Shown here: in pieces, positions 17,636 through 26,517 of the stretch | Numbering within the stretch: the first letter of the stretch is position 1 | Layout of the letters: the number at the start of each line of letters is the position of its first letter | NCBI GenBank assembly: GCA_035653595.1 | Contig: DASRBO010000190.1 | Location: forward strand, 17,356-81,355 | DNA: 64,000 nucleotides | Direction of reading: 5' to 3' | DNA from: DASRBO01 sp035653595 | GTDB lineage: Bacteria; Actinomycetota; Acidimicrobiia; Acidimicrobiales; JAJPHE01 | Translations under genes and position numbers: made by a program | Notes under the pieces: model-generated | Seen by the model: the letters and a program-made list of their open reading frames with translations, nothing else | What the model was told of the DNA's origin: nothing | Databases searched by the model: none

Positions 17636-18789
17636 TGGCCCCAGCCGCCCCGCCGGGCTCGGCCGCCGGGGCCCGCACCCTCGTGGTGGACGCCGACTCC
17701 CACGTCATGGAGCCGGCCGATCTGTGGCAGGAGCGGCTCGAGCCGCGCTACCGCGACCGGGCCATCCGCATCGTCGAGGTCGACGGGGTGGAGCAGCTGA
17801 TCATGGGAGAGCAGGTCGTGCTGGCCGGCACGCTCGCCGGCCTCGGCGGGGTCCACCGCGACCGCATGGACCTTTTCGCGGGCGGCCTCCGCTACGTCGA
17901 CGGCTGCCCGCCGGCCAGCTACGACCCCGACGAGCGGGTGCGCCTCTATGACGAATGGGGAGTCGACGCCGGGGTCGTCTTCCCGACGATCGGCATCCTC
18001 CCGTTCCCGTGCGAGGACAATGAGCTGACCTCGGCGTACTGCCGGGCCTACAACCGCTGGCAGGCCGATTTCGCCGCCGGCGCCCGGGGCCGCGTGCTGC
18101 CGATCGCCCACCTGAACCTGGGCGACCTGGACGAGGCTCGGCGGGAGCTGCAGTGGTGCCTCGATCAGGGCTTCAAGGGGGTCTTCCTCCCGCCCGAGCC
18201 GGTAGGCGTCAACCGCCCGGGCGAGGCCCACTTCGACCCCCTGTGGCGGATGTGCGCCGAGGCCGGCGTGCCGGCGTGCATCCACGTGGTGGTCCGCTTC
18301 GGAGGCGCCGCCGTCCCCTACGCCGCCTGGCACCAGGCCGGCGCCGGCCTGCTGTTCGGCTTCGCCCTGGGGGCCCCCGGCCAGATCATCCCGACCGTGG
18401 CGAGCATGGTCCTCGACGGGGTCTTCGACCGGGTTCCGGAGCTCAAGGTGCTCTGCGTGGAGGCCGGGGCCGGATGGGCCGGGCACCTGATGGACCGCCT
18501 CGACGAGAAGCACTCGGTGTTCGGGGCCATGGCGCCGCCGCTCGAGCTCAAGCCCAGCGACTACCTGCGGCGCAACGTCTGGTACGTCGCCGAGCCCGAG
18601 GAGCGCACCATCGGGGCGATGCTCGACATCGTCGGCGAGGACCGGATCCTCTGGGGGTCTGACTTCCCTCACATCGACTCGACCCTCGAGGCGCCCCATC
18701 TGATTCGGCGCCAGCTGGAGGATCTGAGCCCGACGCGGAGATCGGCCGTGCTCGGCGGCAACGCGGCCAAGCTCTTCGGCCTCAGCTGA
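17635..18789 (+). CDS. Amidohydrolase-2 (ACMSD-like) TIM-barrel metal-dependent hydrolase
   Basis: A 384-residue protein of the amidohydrolase-2 group, which includes ACMSD and other decarboxylases or hydrolases. The N-terminal DADSHVMEP is the usual metal-ligand motif (Asp21, His23). A C-terminal ILWGSDFPHIDST block supplies the catalytic Asp, and the protein ends GNAAKLFGL, typical of the family. It starts at the ATG inside TGATG with the preceding deacylase, implying a shared pathway. The substrate cannot be assigned. Its stop overlaps the convergent aldo/keto reductase gene by 8 bases. Confidence 0.87.
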   Translation: MAPAAPPGSAAGARTLVVDADSHVMEPADLWQERLEPRYRDRAIRIVEVDGVEQLIMGEQVVLAGTLAGLGGVHRDRMDLFAGGLRYVDGCPPASYDPDERVRLYDEWGVDAGVVFPTIGILPFPCEDNELTSAYCRAYNRWQADFAAGARGRVLPIAHLNLGDLDEARRELQWCLDQGFKGVFLPPEPVGVNRPGEAHFDPLWRMCAEAGVPACIHVVVRFGGAAVPYAAWHQAGAGLLFGFALGAPGQIIPTVASMVLDGVFDRVPELKVLCVEAGAGWAGHLMDRLDEKHSVFGAMAPPLELKPSDYLRRNVWYVAEPEERTIGAMLDIVGEDRILWGSDFPHIDSTLEAPHLIRRQLEDLSPTRRSAVLGGNAAKLFGLS

Positions 18790-19774
18790 GCGGCGTGGGG
18801 GCGTCGGGCGAGATCACCTTCGCCCTCCTGAGCTCCTCCCACAGACCGGCGGGGATGTAGCGGTCGGTCATGGCCACGTTGTCGGCCACCTCCTGGGGGC
18901 TGCGGCAGCCCACGACAACGGCTGCGACCGCCGGGTGGGCGAGCGCGAACTGCAGGGCGACCGCAGGCAGCTCGACGTCGTGGCCGGCACACAGCTCGGC
19001 GAGCACCGCCACCCGTTCCTGCACCTCCGGCGGCGCCGGGGCGTAGTCGAAGGTGGCCCCCGGGCCGGGGGCGGCCAGGATCCCGCTGTTGAACACCCCA
19101 CCCAGGACCACGGCAGTCCCCGACGTCGAGCACTGCTCCAGCAGATCCAGGCCCGGACGCCCGTGGTCGAGGAGGCTGTAGCGGCCGGCCAGCAGCACGC
19201 AGTCGAGGTGGAGCTCGCGCACCAGCCGGGCCAACAGCGACGCCTGGTTCATCCCGACCCCGATGGCGCCGACGGTGCCCTCGTCCCGCAGCCGGACCAG
19301 GGCCGGATAAGCGCCGGTGACGGCGTCGTCGTGGTGGTCGTCGGGGTCGTGGATGTAGGCGATGTCGACCCGGTCGGTCCGCAACCGGGCCAGGCTGGCT
19401 TCGACCTGGCGCAGCACCCCGTCGTAGGAGAAGTCGAACACCGACTTGAGAGGCGGGGCGCCGACGAAGAGGTCGGCGGGATCCTCCGGGCGGCGCGGCT
19501 CCAACCGCCGGCCGACCTTGGTGGACAGGGTCAGCTCGCCCCGGGGCCGGCCGGCGAGGGCGGCTCCCAACCGCTCCTCGCCCAGCCCGGCCCCGTAGTG
19601 CGGAGCGGTGTCGAACAGCCGCAGGCCGGCGTCCCATGTCGCCGCCACCACCCCGAGGGCCTGCTCCTCGGAGACCTGGCGGTACAGGCCGGCCAGGACC
19701 GCGCCACCCAGGCCCAGCCTGGTGGTGACCGATGCGCCTATGCGGGCGGGGGCGAGTGACCGCCGCTCGGTCAT
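18782..19774 (-). CDS. Aldo/keto reductase
   Basis: A 330-residue NAD(P)-dependent oxidoreductase with an (alpha/beta)8 barrel. The catalytic tetrad is visible as Asp55 and Tyr60 (FDTAPHYGAG), Lys86 (STKVG) and His142 (YIHDPDD). The sequence resembles the L-fucose/D-threo-aldose 1-dehydrogenase and pyridoxal dehydrogenase branch. The ATG at 19774 overlaps the stop of the SDR gene (ATGA). Longer in-frame extensions upstream are shadows of that gene. Given the SDR partner, a sugar or alcohol oxidation is plausible, but the substrate is unknown. Confidence 0.88.
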   Translation of the reverse strand: MTERRSLAPARIGASVTTRLGLGGAVLAGLYRQVSEEQALGVVAATWDAGLRLFDTAPHYGAGLGEERLGAALAGRPRGELTLSTKVGRRLEPRRPEDPADLFVGAPPLKSVFDFSYDGVLRQVEASLARLRTDRVDIAYIHDPDDHHDDAVTGAYPALVRLRDEGTVGAIGVGMNQASLLARLVRELHLDCVLLAGRYSLLDHGRPGLDLLEQCSTSGTAVVLGGVFNSGILAAPGPGATFDYAPAPPEVQERVAVLAELCAGHDVELPAVALQFALAHPAVAAVVVGCRSPQEVADNVAMTDRYIPAGLWEELRRAKVISPDAPTPLS

Positions 19775-20514
19775 ACCGCCGACATGCCACCGTCCATGAC
19801 GAACACCGATCCGTTGACGAAGCGGGCGTCCTCGCTGGCGAGGAAGGCGATGCCCGAAGCCACCTCCTCCGGCGAGCCCATCCTCCCGTCGAGCTGGCGT
19901 TGCTCCATCGCCCGCCGGTCGGCGTCGGGGTCGGTCGAGTTGGCCAGGATCTTGTCGATCCACTCGGTGGCGACTGTCCCGGGGCAGATGGCGTTGGCCC
20001 GGATCCCCTGATGAGCGTGGTCGACGGCGATCGCCCTGGTGAGGCCGACGAGCCCGGCCTTGGAAGCGCAGTAGGCCGCCCGGTTGCGCACCCCGACCAC
20101 GGCGGCCACCGAGGCCACGTTCACGATCACCCCCCCGCCGCCGGCGATCATCACCGGCAGCACGGCGCGGCAGGCCAGGAACGGGGCGGTGAGGTTGACC
20201 GACAGGGTGGCGTCCCACTGCTCGGGATCGGTGCCTACCGTGGTGGCGGCGAAGCCGATGCCGGCGTTGTTGACCAGCAGGTCGATGCCGTCCCACGCCG
20301 AGCAGATCCTTGCCACCGCTGATTCCAGCCCGGGGCGGTCGGTCAGGTCCACCACCTCGCTCAGCGCCTCCGGCACGGAGCGGACCAGCCGGTCGAGGCC
20401 CGCGGCATCCCGATCGACCACGGCGAGGCGGTATCCGTCGGCCGCCAGGCGCCGGGCGGTCGCCCGACCGATCCCCGAGGCGGCCCCGGTGACCAGGGCC
20501 CGCCTAGCCGACAT
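19771..20514 (-). CDS. Short-chain dehydrogenase/reductase (SDR)
   Basis: A 247-residue classical SDR. The cofactor motif TGAASGIG is at residues 9-16, NNAG at 82-85, and the active site has Ser135, Tyr148 and Lys152 (YCASK). Asp36 (VDRD) after the second strand points to NAD(H). The reaction is oxidation of an alcohol or reduction of a ketone. It overlaps the tetR gene by 11 bases and the aldo/keto reductase start by 4 bases. Confidence 0.92.
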   Translation of the reverse strand: MSARRALVTGAASGIGRATARRLAADGYRLAVVDRDAAGLDRLVRSVPEALSEVVDLTDRPGLESAVARICSAWDGIDLLVNNAGIGFAATTVGTDPEQWDATLSVNLTAPFLACRAVLPVMIAGGGGVIVNVASVAAVVGVRNRAAYCASKAGLVGLTRAIAVDHAHQGIRANAICPGTVATEWIDKILANSTDPDADRRAMEQRQLDGRMGSPEEVASGIAFLASEDARFVNGSVFVMDGGMSAV

Positions 20515-21187
20515 CGACGGGCTCGTCCACCTCGAGGCCGACGGCGTTCAACCACAGGCCGGCCAGCAGCCGGCCGGTCTCCTCCGGCGACGGGGCGGCC
20601 CCGTCGGGCGGGTCGAAGACATAGGTGACATAGCAGTACCGGTCCGCCATACCCGCCAGGGCGCGGGCGGCCGATCGGGGATCGAGGTCCGGCCGGACCG
20701 TGCCCGCCCGCTGGGCCCGGCGCAGCTCGGACTCGATGGTGCGCTCGAAGACCCGCCCCAGGGTGCGCCGCAGCTCGGCCAGGTCGTCGTCGACGTGGCA
20801 CACCTCATCCCACACCCGGGCCACCTCGGGCGCCTCGGCGTAGCCGGAGGCGTAGTTGGTGAGCACCCGCTCGAGGCCCGGCCGTCCCTCCACTATCCGC
20901 CAGGTGATGTCCGATCGGGACACTAGCGTGCGCAGGCCGGCCTGGATGATGGCCGCCACCAGATCGGAGCGGTCGCGGAAGTACTGGTACACCGCCCCGA
21001 GGCTCACCCCGGCGGCGGCGGCCACCTCGGCCATCGTGGTGCGCTGGTAGCCCTGCTCGAGGAACAGGCGCAGGGCGGCCTGCAGGATGGTGTTGCGGGT
21101 GCGCTGGGCCCGGGGCCCCGCAGGCACCTCGCGGCCCCCGTCCCGCCGCACCGCCCGCTCGGCGAATATCCGGTCGATGATGCTCAT
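20504..21187 (-). CDS. TetR-family transcriptional regulator
   Basis: A 227-residue repressor-type protein. Residues about 30-75 form the TetR DNA-binding domain, with TTMAEVAAAAGVSLGAVYQY as the helix-turn-helix. The C-terminal part is all-helical and binds an unknown ligand. The ATG at 21187 overlaps the stop of the upstream lipoprotein gene (ATGA). Longer in-frame extensions upstream are shadows. It likely controls the SDR and aldo/keto reductase that follow it, and possibly the whole upstream chain. Confidence 0.88.
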   Translation of the reverse strand: MSIIDRIFAERAVRRDGGREVPAGPRAQRTRNTILQAALRLFLEQGYQRTTMAEVAAAAGVSLGAVYQYFRDRSDLVAAIIQAGLRTLVSRSDITWRIVEGRPGLERVLTNYASGYAEAPEVARVWDEVCHVDDDLAELRRTLGRVFERTIESELRRAQRAGTVRPDLDPRSAARALAGMADRYCYVTYVFDPPDGAAPSPEETGRLLAGLWLNAVGLEVDEPVDVG

Positions 21188-21741
21188 TGGCGCGGCACCG
21201 GCTCCGGGTGCAGCAGGCCCGTCTGCAACTGGTAGGAGATCACCTGCCCGAGGACCTGCTCGGGGTTGACCCGGGCATCGTCGAGCTGGAGCACCTCGAA
21301 CACCGTTCGCCCGAACCACACGAACAGGGTCCGCTGGGGCGCGCTGGTCACCGCCACCTCCACACCGTCCTGGCTGATGGTGGTCGGTGACACGCCGTCG
21401 AGCACGCCGCTCAGGACCTCGGAGCGGTCCGAGGAGTTGGTGAGGGAGATGTCTGGGGTCACCGTGGCGATCTGCAGGGTCCCGACGAGGAGGTGGCCGT
21501 CGTGGATCTCCCACAGCCGTCCGTCGTAGACGAGGGAGTCCTTGCCTGCGTTGGCGAAGGCCTTCCGGTCGCCCGGGTACTCGGCGAGGGTCAGGGACGA
21601 CCCCAGGCCCGGGGGTACCAGGGCCAGTGGCACCTTGACCGCCGCTGCCACCTGGCGAGGGGCCGCCGCGCAGGAACTGAGGGCGGCCGCCGCCAGCCCG
21701 GCCATCACCGGACCGAGGACCCGGATCCTCCGCCGGCTCAA
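21184..21741 (-). CDS. Putative lipoprotein, 185 residues
   Basis: An export signal (Arg-rich start, then GPVMAGLAAAALSSC) ends in a lipobox with Cys24, so the mature protein should be lipid-anchored on the outer face of the membrane. The mature part is about 160 residues of mixed alpha/beta character. I recognise no domain. It overlaps the preceding lipoprotein gene and the following tetR gene by 4 bases each, so it belongs to the moxR chain. Possibly it works with the neighbouring transglutaminase-like protein. Confidence 0.72.
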   Translation of the reverse strand: MSRRRIRVLGPVMAGLAAAALSSCAAAPRQVAAAVKVPLALVPPGLGSSLTLAEYPGDRKAFANAGKDSLVYDGRLWEIHDGHLLVGTLQIATVTPDISLTNSSDRSEVLSGVLDGVSPTTISQDGVEVAVTSAPQRTLFVWFGRTVFEVLQLDDARVNPEQVLGQVISYQLQTGLLHPEPVPRQ

Positions 21742-22841
21742 TTCGGGGTCTCCGAGTTGAGGGTGGCGGTGTAGTTGAGGCCGACCACGACGGCGGAGTT
21801 CTTCTGTGTGTAGCTGGTCGTGGTATCGATGTGCTGGCTCAACAGCAGCCCGCCGTACTGGGGGGCGATGTCATAGACGTTGGGGTCGCTGGTGCTGGTG
21901 GTCGAGCTCAGCCCGGTCTGGGGGTTGCTGACCTTCTCGTTGGAGATCACCCGGTAGGCGGCGTAGACCTTGCCGCACAGATCGACGTTCTCGACCTTGG
22001 AGATTGAGCCCTGCACCACCATGGTGGTCCCGGTCTTCTGGTCGGTGCCGGCCGAGTTCCAGGAGGTGCCCGGACCCTTCTGGAACGAGACGATGGTGAT
22101 CGGCGGTTGGGGCTGGAAGGTGGAGGTGCCGTTCGAGTTCTCCACGACCTGCTTCACGAGCTCGAGGGAGCCGGTGGTGCCGGGGCCCGTCCCCGCCTCC
22201 TGATTGGCCCGGTTGGAGGCGCTGTTGCTCGTCACATTGGCCTGGTAGGTGGTGGTGGTCTGGCTCCCGTCGATGCCGAGGGTCACCACGTCGTAGGAGA
22301 TCGACCTGGTGTCGCCGTTCACTCCGACGCTCTCGCCCTGGATCGGGGTGACGGTGTCAGAGGACTGGCCACGGTGGACGTTGTTGATGGTGAACTGGCC
22401 CACCGGCGGGAAGTTGCCGCTGATCGTGATCCCGCCCTCGGTCAGGCTGAACCGGCCCTTGTTGTGGGTGGTGTACACCCCGGATGCGGGAGGATCGGTC
22501 ACCAGCACCTTGACGTCCTCGGGGGGGCGGGCGTCGGGGGGTGCCTTCGGGCAGGAGTTGAACGGACCGCGGTTGGCCAACCCGCTGAAGCCCGATGTTC
22601 CGGAGGGGTTCTCCAGCGAGGCGACCTGAGTGAGGAAGGTCGCGTACGACCCCACCGGCTGGGGCAGCAGCTGCACCACCCTGGTGGTCTTGAGGGGCCC
22701 GTTGGCGAAGGCCAGGTTGAGGCCCTCGGTCTTGACGCCGACCTCGAAGCCCCGGCCGCTGTTGAAGCTGCAGGCGCTGGCCCCGAGCCCGAGCACCAGC
22801 ACCGCCAGCACCGACGCGGTCGTCCTGCTCCTCGTCCTCAT
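21738..22841 (-). CDS. Putative lipoprotein, 367 residues
   Basis: Signal peptide with lipobox LGASAC (Cys24) following a hydrophobic helix. The mature region is rich in Ser, Thr, Gly and Asn with repeated short beta-like segments, suggesting a surface-exposed beta-rich protein. No known domain is recognised. The ATG at 22841 overlaps the stop of the transglutaminase-like gene (ATGA), and the stop overlaps the next lipoprotein gene. In-frame sequence further upstream is a shadow of the transglutaminase-like gene. Confidence 0.75.
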   Translation of the reverse strand: MRTRSRTTASVLAVLVLGLGASACSFNSGRGFEVGVKTEGLNLAFANGPLKTTRVVQLLPQPVGSYATFLTQVASLENPSGTSGFSGLANRGPFNSCPKAPPDARPPEDVKVLVTDPPASGVYTTHNKGRFSLTEGGITISGNFPPVGQFTINNVHRGQSSDTVTPIQGESVGVNGDTRSISYDVVTLGIDGSQTTTTYQANVTSNSASNRANQEAGTGPGTTGSLELVKQVVENSNGTSTFQPQPPITIVSFQKGPGTSWNSAGTDQKTGTTMVVQGSISKVENVDLCGKVYAAYRVISNEKVSNPQTGLSSTTSTSDPNVYDIAPQYGGLLLSQHIDTTTSYTQKNSAVVVGLNYTATLNSETPN

Positions 22842-25225
22842 TCTGCTCCTCTGCCCGTGCGGCTCAGCCGGCGCAGCACCACCCGGGTCGCCCCCCGCCG
22901 TCGGCGGCGCTGGGTGCCCCCCTGCCGGGCCGGGGCCGGCGCCTTGGGCCGGCGCCGCCAGTAGGCCGGCGGCCCCGGGAGCTCGTCGTCGTACGGCTCC
23001 CGCAGGGACGCCCGGCTCAGGGCGGCCAGCACCCGCGACTGGAGGGGCTGGGCGGCGGCCAGCCGCCGGCGAAGGGAGCGCGAGTAGCGGCGAGCGACCT
23101 CGACGTCGTCCGGGGTCGTGGCCCCGGCCATGTCCCCGTAGAGGGCCCGGGTGACCAGCCAGGCCAGCTCGCCGTGCTCGTCGTCCTCGGCCACGTGGTC
23201 GAGGAACTCGATGGGCGTGGCGTAGGGGTCCCCGACCCCGAGGTCGGTGGCGGCATCGCGCATCTCGCAGTACTCGGCCAGGACCTCGGCCTCCGGGCTG
23301 CGGGCCGCCGCCCAGCGCCGGCGCCTCAGCCGCCGCCCCAGCCGCCAGGCGGACGGGAGGGCGAGGTAGAGCGCCACCAACAGGAGGATGAGGGGCAGGA
23401 TCTGCAACAGCACCGTGCGGACCTGCTGGTAGAGGGCCTTGAGATCGCGGATCTTCACCGGCACGAAGATGTTGACCGCCACGTTGGCCCCGGGCTGGAT
23501 GGCCGGGTTGTACTTGACGTTCTTGTCGTTGTTGAGGCTGGCCTGCGCCCGCGGCGGAGTGGTCACGATCGGGAGCCACCCGTGGCCGGGGAAGTACACC
23601 TCCAGCCACTGGGCGGCGTCCTTGGGCCTGACGGTGTTGACCCCGTTCACCGGCTCAACGCCGTCGAAGCCGAACCCGATCCTCGATGGGACCCCGGCCC
23701 ACCGGGCCAGCAGGGCCTCGGTGGCCACCAGCTCGAACGGGCTGCCCTGATGGTTGCCGGCCAGGATCCTCTGGACCTTGGACGGGGTCACCGGACTCGG
23801 GCTCCCTCCGCCGACGGCGATCTCGACCTGGCTGAGCCTGGCCAACAGGTAGCTCATCCGGTCGAACGGGTTCAGGGGGGCCTCGGACAGCAGCGTCTTC
23901 ACTGCCGGCGGGGGGCTCGGGACGTGGAGGTAGTCGGCCTTGTCGAAGCCCCTGGGCAGGCTGCCCGCCCCCCGCAGCTGGTCCGGTGTCGGGTACTTGG
24001 GCAGGGTGACCTGGTAGGTGAAGTTGGCCGGCACCCGGCCCACCGCCATCCGGAAGGTTCCGGTCCTGCCGTCGTAGAGGAGGTTCTGGCCCGGAGCGCT
24101 GATCGAGACCGGACCCACCACCCCAGGCAGCACCGGCGTGGTGCCCAGGTCGCGGGTGGTGAGGCTGACCGTCACGGTGGGGCCGCTGGTCGACCGGACC
24201 TCCCCGGAGGCGGGAACCGGCTTCACGTCCTTGGTCTGGTACGGGGGCAGCAGCCAGTTGGAGCCGTCGTAGACGTCGAGGTCGCCGGTCTTCCAGGGCC
24301 CGGTTATCGGGGCCTTCACCTCGAACAGGTCGGTGTCGGGCACGGTGGCGAGGGAGACCGCTTTGGGCTTCTGGGGTTTGGACTGTGGGTTGTAGATCGG
24401 CTTGGGGAAGAGGAACGAGGTCTGGTTGAGAAGGATCAGGAACACCACCGCCGGCGCCAGCAGAGCCAGCCCCCGCACCGCCCGGCGGAGCTCGAACTGC
24501 CTGGTCAGCTGGGAGGCGCTGCGGCCGTCGCCGCCGAAGAGGACGGCGAGGGCGGCCACCAGGGGGACGAAGGCCAGTAGGCCGGCCAGCAGCTGCTGGT
24601 CGCTGGGCTGGGAGATGGCGGCCAGCAGCAACAGGGGCAGCGGGATGACCAGGGCGGTCTGGGGCCGGTCCAGGGCCGCGCCGACCCAGGCCGAGGCGAA
24701 GCCGACGAACATCAGGATCATCAGCAGCAGGGGCCGCCAGCCGGCATCGAACGGAACCGGCGGGCGCAGCAGCCGGCCGCTGTGGACGGCGGCGCTGATC
24801 TGGCTCATGAAGCCGCCCGAGGAGGAGCCGGCTCCCACCACCAGGGTGAGGAAGCCCAGCACCACAGCCACCGGCAGCATCCCGAACGAAAGGACGGTGC
24901 GGCGAGCGGGATAGCGCAGCGACAGCCAGGCCCACGCCACCCCGATCAGAGCGGCGACCGTTCCGAAGAGGCGGGCACCCCAGGATCCGAATATCCCCCC
25001 CACGGTGAGGGCGGTCGCCGCCGAGGCCAGCATGGCGACCAGCAGCGGCCGGAACCGCACTGCCGCCGTCGTCGCCTGCTCCTCTTCCGGGGCGGGCGCC
25101 GGGCCGGTCGAAGGAGCCGGAGCCTCCGGAGCGGCGCCGGGCGCGCCGGAGCGGTCGTCGCCGGCCAGCAGCGACGGGGCGGCGATGGTCTCGACCGGGG
25201 CGGCGGGCTCCAGCGTGTCGGTCAT
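22838..25225 (-). CDS. TgpA-like transmembrane transglutaminase-fold protein, apparently inactive
   Basis: A 795-residue protein. It has a Pro/Ala-rich N-terminus (to about 65), then some seven or more hydrophobic helices (about 70-290), a large extracytoplasmic region, a transglutaminase-like core (about 540-610), one TM helix near 660 and a cytoplasmic C-terminal tail. The core keeps structural marks (ARWAGVPSRIGFGF and WLEVYFPGHGWLPI). Where active homologues have Cys (GYCxxF), His (DAHAW) and Asp/Glu, it has Pro, Ala and Thr. It overlaps DUF58 and lipoprotein neighbours by 4 bases. It is probably a structural or binding relative in a MoxR-DUF58 module. Confidence 0.82.
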   Translation of the reverse strand: MTDTLEPAAPVETIAAPSLLAGDDRSGAPGAAPEAPAPSTGPAPAPEEEQATTAAVRFRPLLVAMLASAATALTVGGIFGSWGARLFGTVAALIGVAWAWLSLRYPARRTVLSFGMLPVAVVLGFLTLVVGAGSSSGGFMSQISAAVHSGRLLRPPVPFDAGWRPLLLMILMFVGFASAWVGAALDRPQTALVIPLPLLLLAAISQPSDQQLLAGLLAFVPLVAALAVLFGGDGRSASQLTRQFELRRAVRGLALLAPAVVFLILLNQTSFLFPKPIYNPQSKPQKPKAVSLATVPDTDLFEVKAPITGPWKTGDLDVYDGSNWLLPPYQTKDVKPVPASGEVRSTSGPTVTVSLTTRDLGTTPVLPGVVGPVSISAPGQNLLYDGRTGTFRMAVGRVPANFTYQVTLPKYPTPDQLRGAGSLPRGFDKADYLHVPSPPPAVKTLLSEAPLNPFDRMSYLLARLSQVEIAVGGGSPSPVTPSKVQRILAGNHQGSPFELVATEALLARWAGVPSRIGFGFDGVEPVNGVNTVRPKDAAQWLEVYFPGHGWLPIVTTPPRAQASLNNDKNVKYNPAIQPGANVAVNIFVPVKIRDLKALYQQVRTVLLQILPLILLLVALYLALPSAWRLGRRLRRRRWAAARSPEAEVLAEYCEMRDAATDLGVGDPYATPIEFLDHVAEDDEHGELAWLVTRALYGDMAGATTPDDVEVARRYSRSLRRRLAAAQPLQSRVLAALSRASLREPYDDELPGPPAYWRRRPKAPAPARQGGTQRRRRRGATRVVLRRLSRTGRGAE

Positions 25226-26517
25226 GAGCTCATCCCGGCTCCGACCTGGTGGCGGAAGGCGACCGACAGCGGCACCCGGGGCCGCAGCTCGACGACCTGG
25301 CATCCGAGGGCAGAGGCCCGACCGAGGGTGTCCACCGACTCCTCGCCATAGAGCAGGGCGGCGACCAGGACGGAGAGGCCTCGGCCGAGCAGCTGGTCGA
25401 GGGCCCCCGCCGCCTTGGCGTCCAAGCGGGGTGTGATCAGCACCAGGTGCTGGTTGCGGGCCACGCTGTTGGCCACCCGCTGGATGGCGACATGGAGGGG
25501 GGCGTTGCGCACCCGCTCGATCCGGGCGAGCGCGTCGAGGTACTCGATGCGGGCCTTCGCCGTGCGCAGGGGCGGCAGGATGGCGGCCTCGCTGCCCTCA
25601 AGCGTCACCGAGAAGCCGTCCCGGAGATGGCGCACCCCCACCGAGGCGGCCGCCTTCACCCCCGCCTCGAACGAGGCGCTCACCTCACCTGCGGTGTGGT
25701 TGGCGGCGTCCTGGTCCAGGAGGATGGTGACGCGGTCGGTGATCCCCTGCTCGGCTTCGCGCACCAGCAACTGGCCGGTGCGGGCGTAGGCCCGCCACAC
25801 GATGCGGCGGATGTCGTCGCCCGGGTTGTACTGGCGCATGCCGTAGAACTCGAGGCCCTGGGGCCATGGACGGGAGACGGGCGGGCGGATGGGCGGGTCC
25901 TCGAACATCCGGGTGAGCGGGCGGTCCTCCACCTGCTCCACGCTGGGGTGCACCAGCAGCTCGACCGGCTCGACCAGGACCGCCTCCCGGCGGGTCAGCC
26001 CGAACGGGTCTCCCCAGCGCACGACCAGGGGGCCGAGCCGGTAGGCGCCCCGCCGTCGGCACGTCAGCTTGTAGGCGAAGCTCACTCCGTCGCCGGATTC
26101 GGCCGTGGCCACCGGCACCTGAACGGCGTCGCCGAGGGCGTCGGGGACCCGCTCTTCGAGGATGAAGGTCGACACCCGCCGGGCGGCGGACAGCTCGACA
26201 GACATGGCGACCGTCTCGCCCTCGGCCAGGCGGGGCCGTGACTCGGACCGCCTGCCCTCGACCGGCAGGGGCCGGCGTCCGATGACGTAGGACGCCACCA
26301 GGACCGCCAGCAGTCCGTAGGACAGGAGGTAGAGGGGCCGCCCTCCGACCGTCCGGCCGAGGAGCCATGCGACCACGACCAGCACCACCAGGGCCATGCC
26401 CGACCAGGTGAGCCCGGTCACCCGCTCCACCGCCGCCTGGGCGCGCCGGACCGCACCGCCACGCGCCGGGGGGCGGGCGACGGTGGTGACAGGTGCGGTG
26501 ACGGCGGTCGCGGTCAT
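25222..26517 (-). CDS. DUF58 domain protein (vWA-like), MoxR partner
   Basis: A 431-residue protein. Two hydrophobic helices (about 40-85) anchor it. The DUF58 signature FYGMRQYNPGDDIRRIVW lies near residue 230, followed by a vWA-like segment with ILLDQDAAN. DUF58 proteins are encoded beside MoxR AAA+ ATPases and are thought to be assembled or activated by them for envelope-related tasks. ATGA overlaps link it to moxR upstream and the transglutaminase-like gene downstream. Confidence 0.9.
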   Translation of the reverse strand: MTATAVTAPVTTVARPPARGGAVRRAQAAVERVTGLTWSGMALVVLVVVAWLLGRTVGGRPLYLLSYGLLAVLVASYVIGRRPLPVEGRRSESRPRLAEGETVAMSVELSAARRVSTFILEERVPDALGDAVQVPVATAESGDGVSFAYKLTCRRRGAYRLGPLVVRWGDPFGLTRREAVLVEPVELLVHPSVEQVEDRPLTRMFEDPPIRPPVSRPWPQGLEFYGMRQYNPGDDIRRIVWRAYARTGQLLVREAEQGITDRVTILLDQDAANHTAGEVSASFEAGVKAAASVGVRHLRDGFSVTLEGSEAAILPPLRTAKARIEYLDALARIERVRNAPLHVAIQRVANSVARNQHLVLITPRLDAKAAGALDQLLGRGLSVLVAALLYGEESVDTLGRASALGCQVVELRPRVPLSVAFRHQVGAGMSS

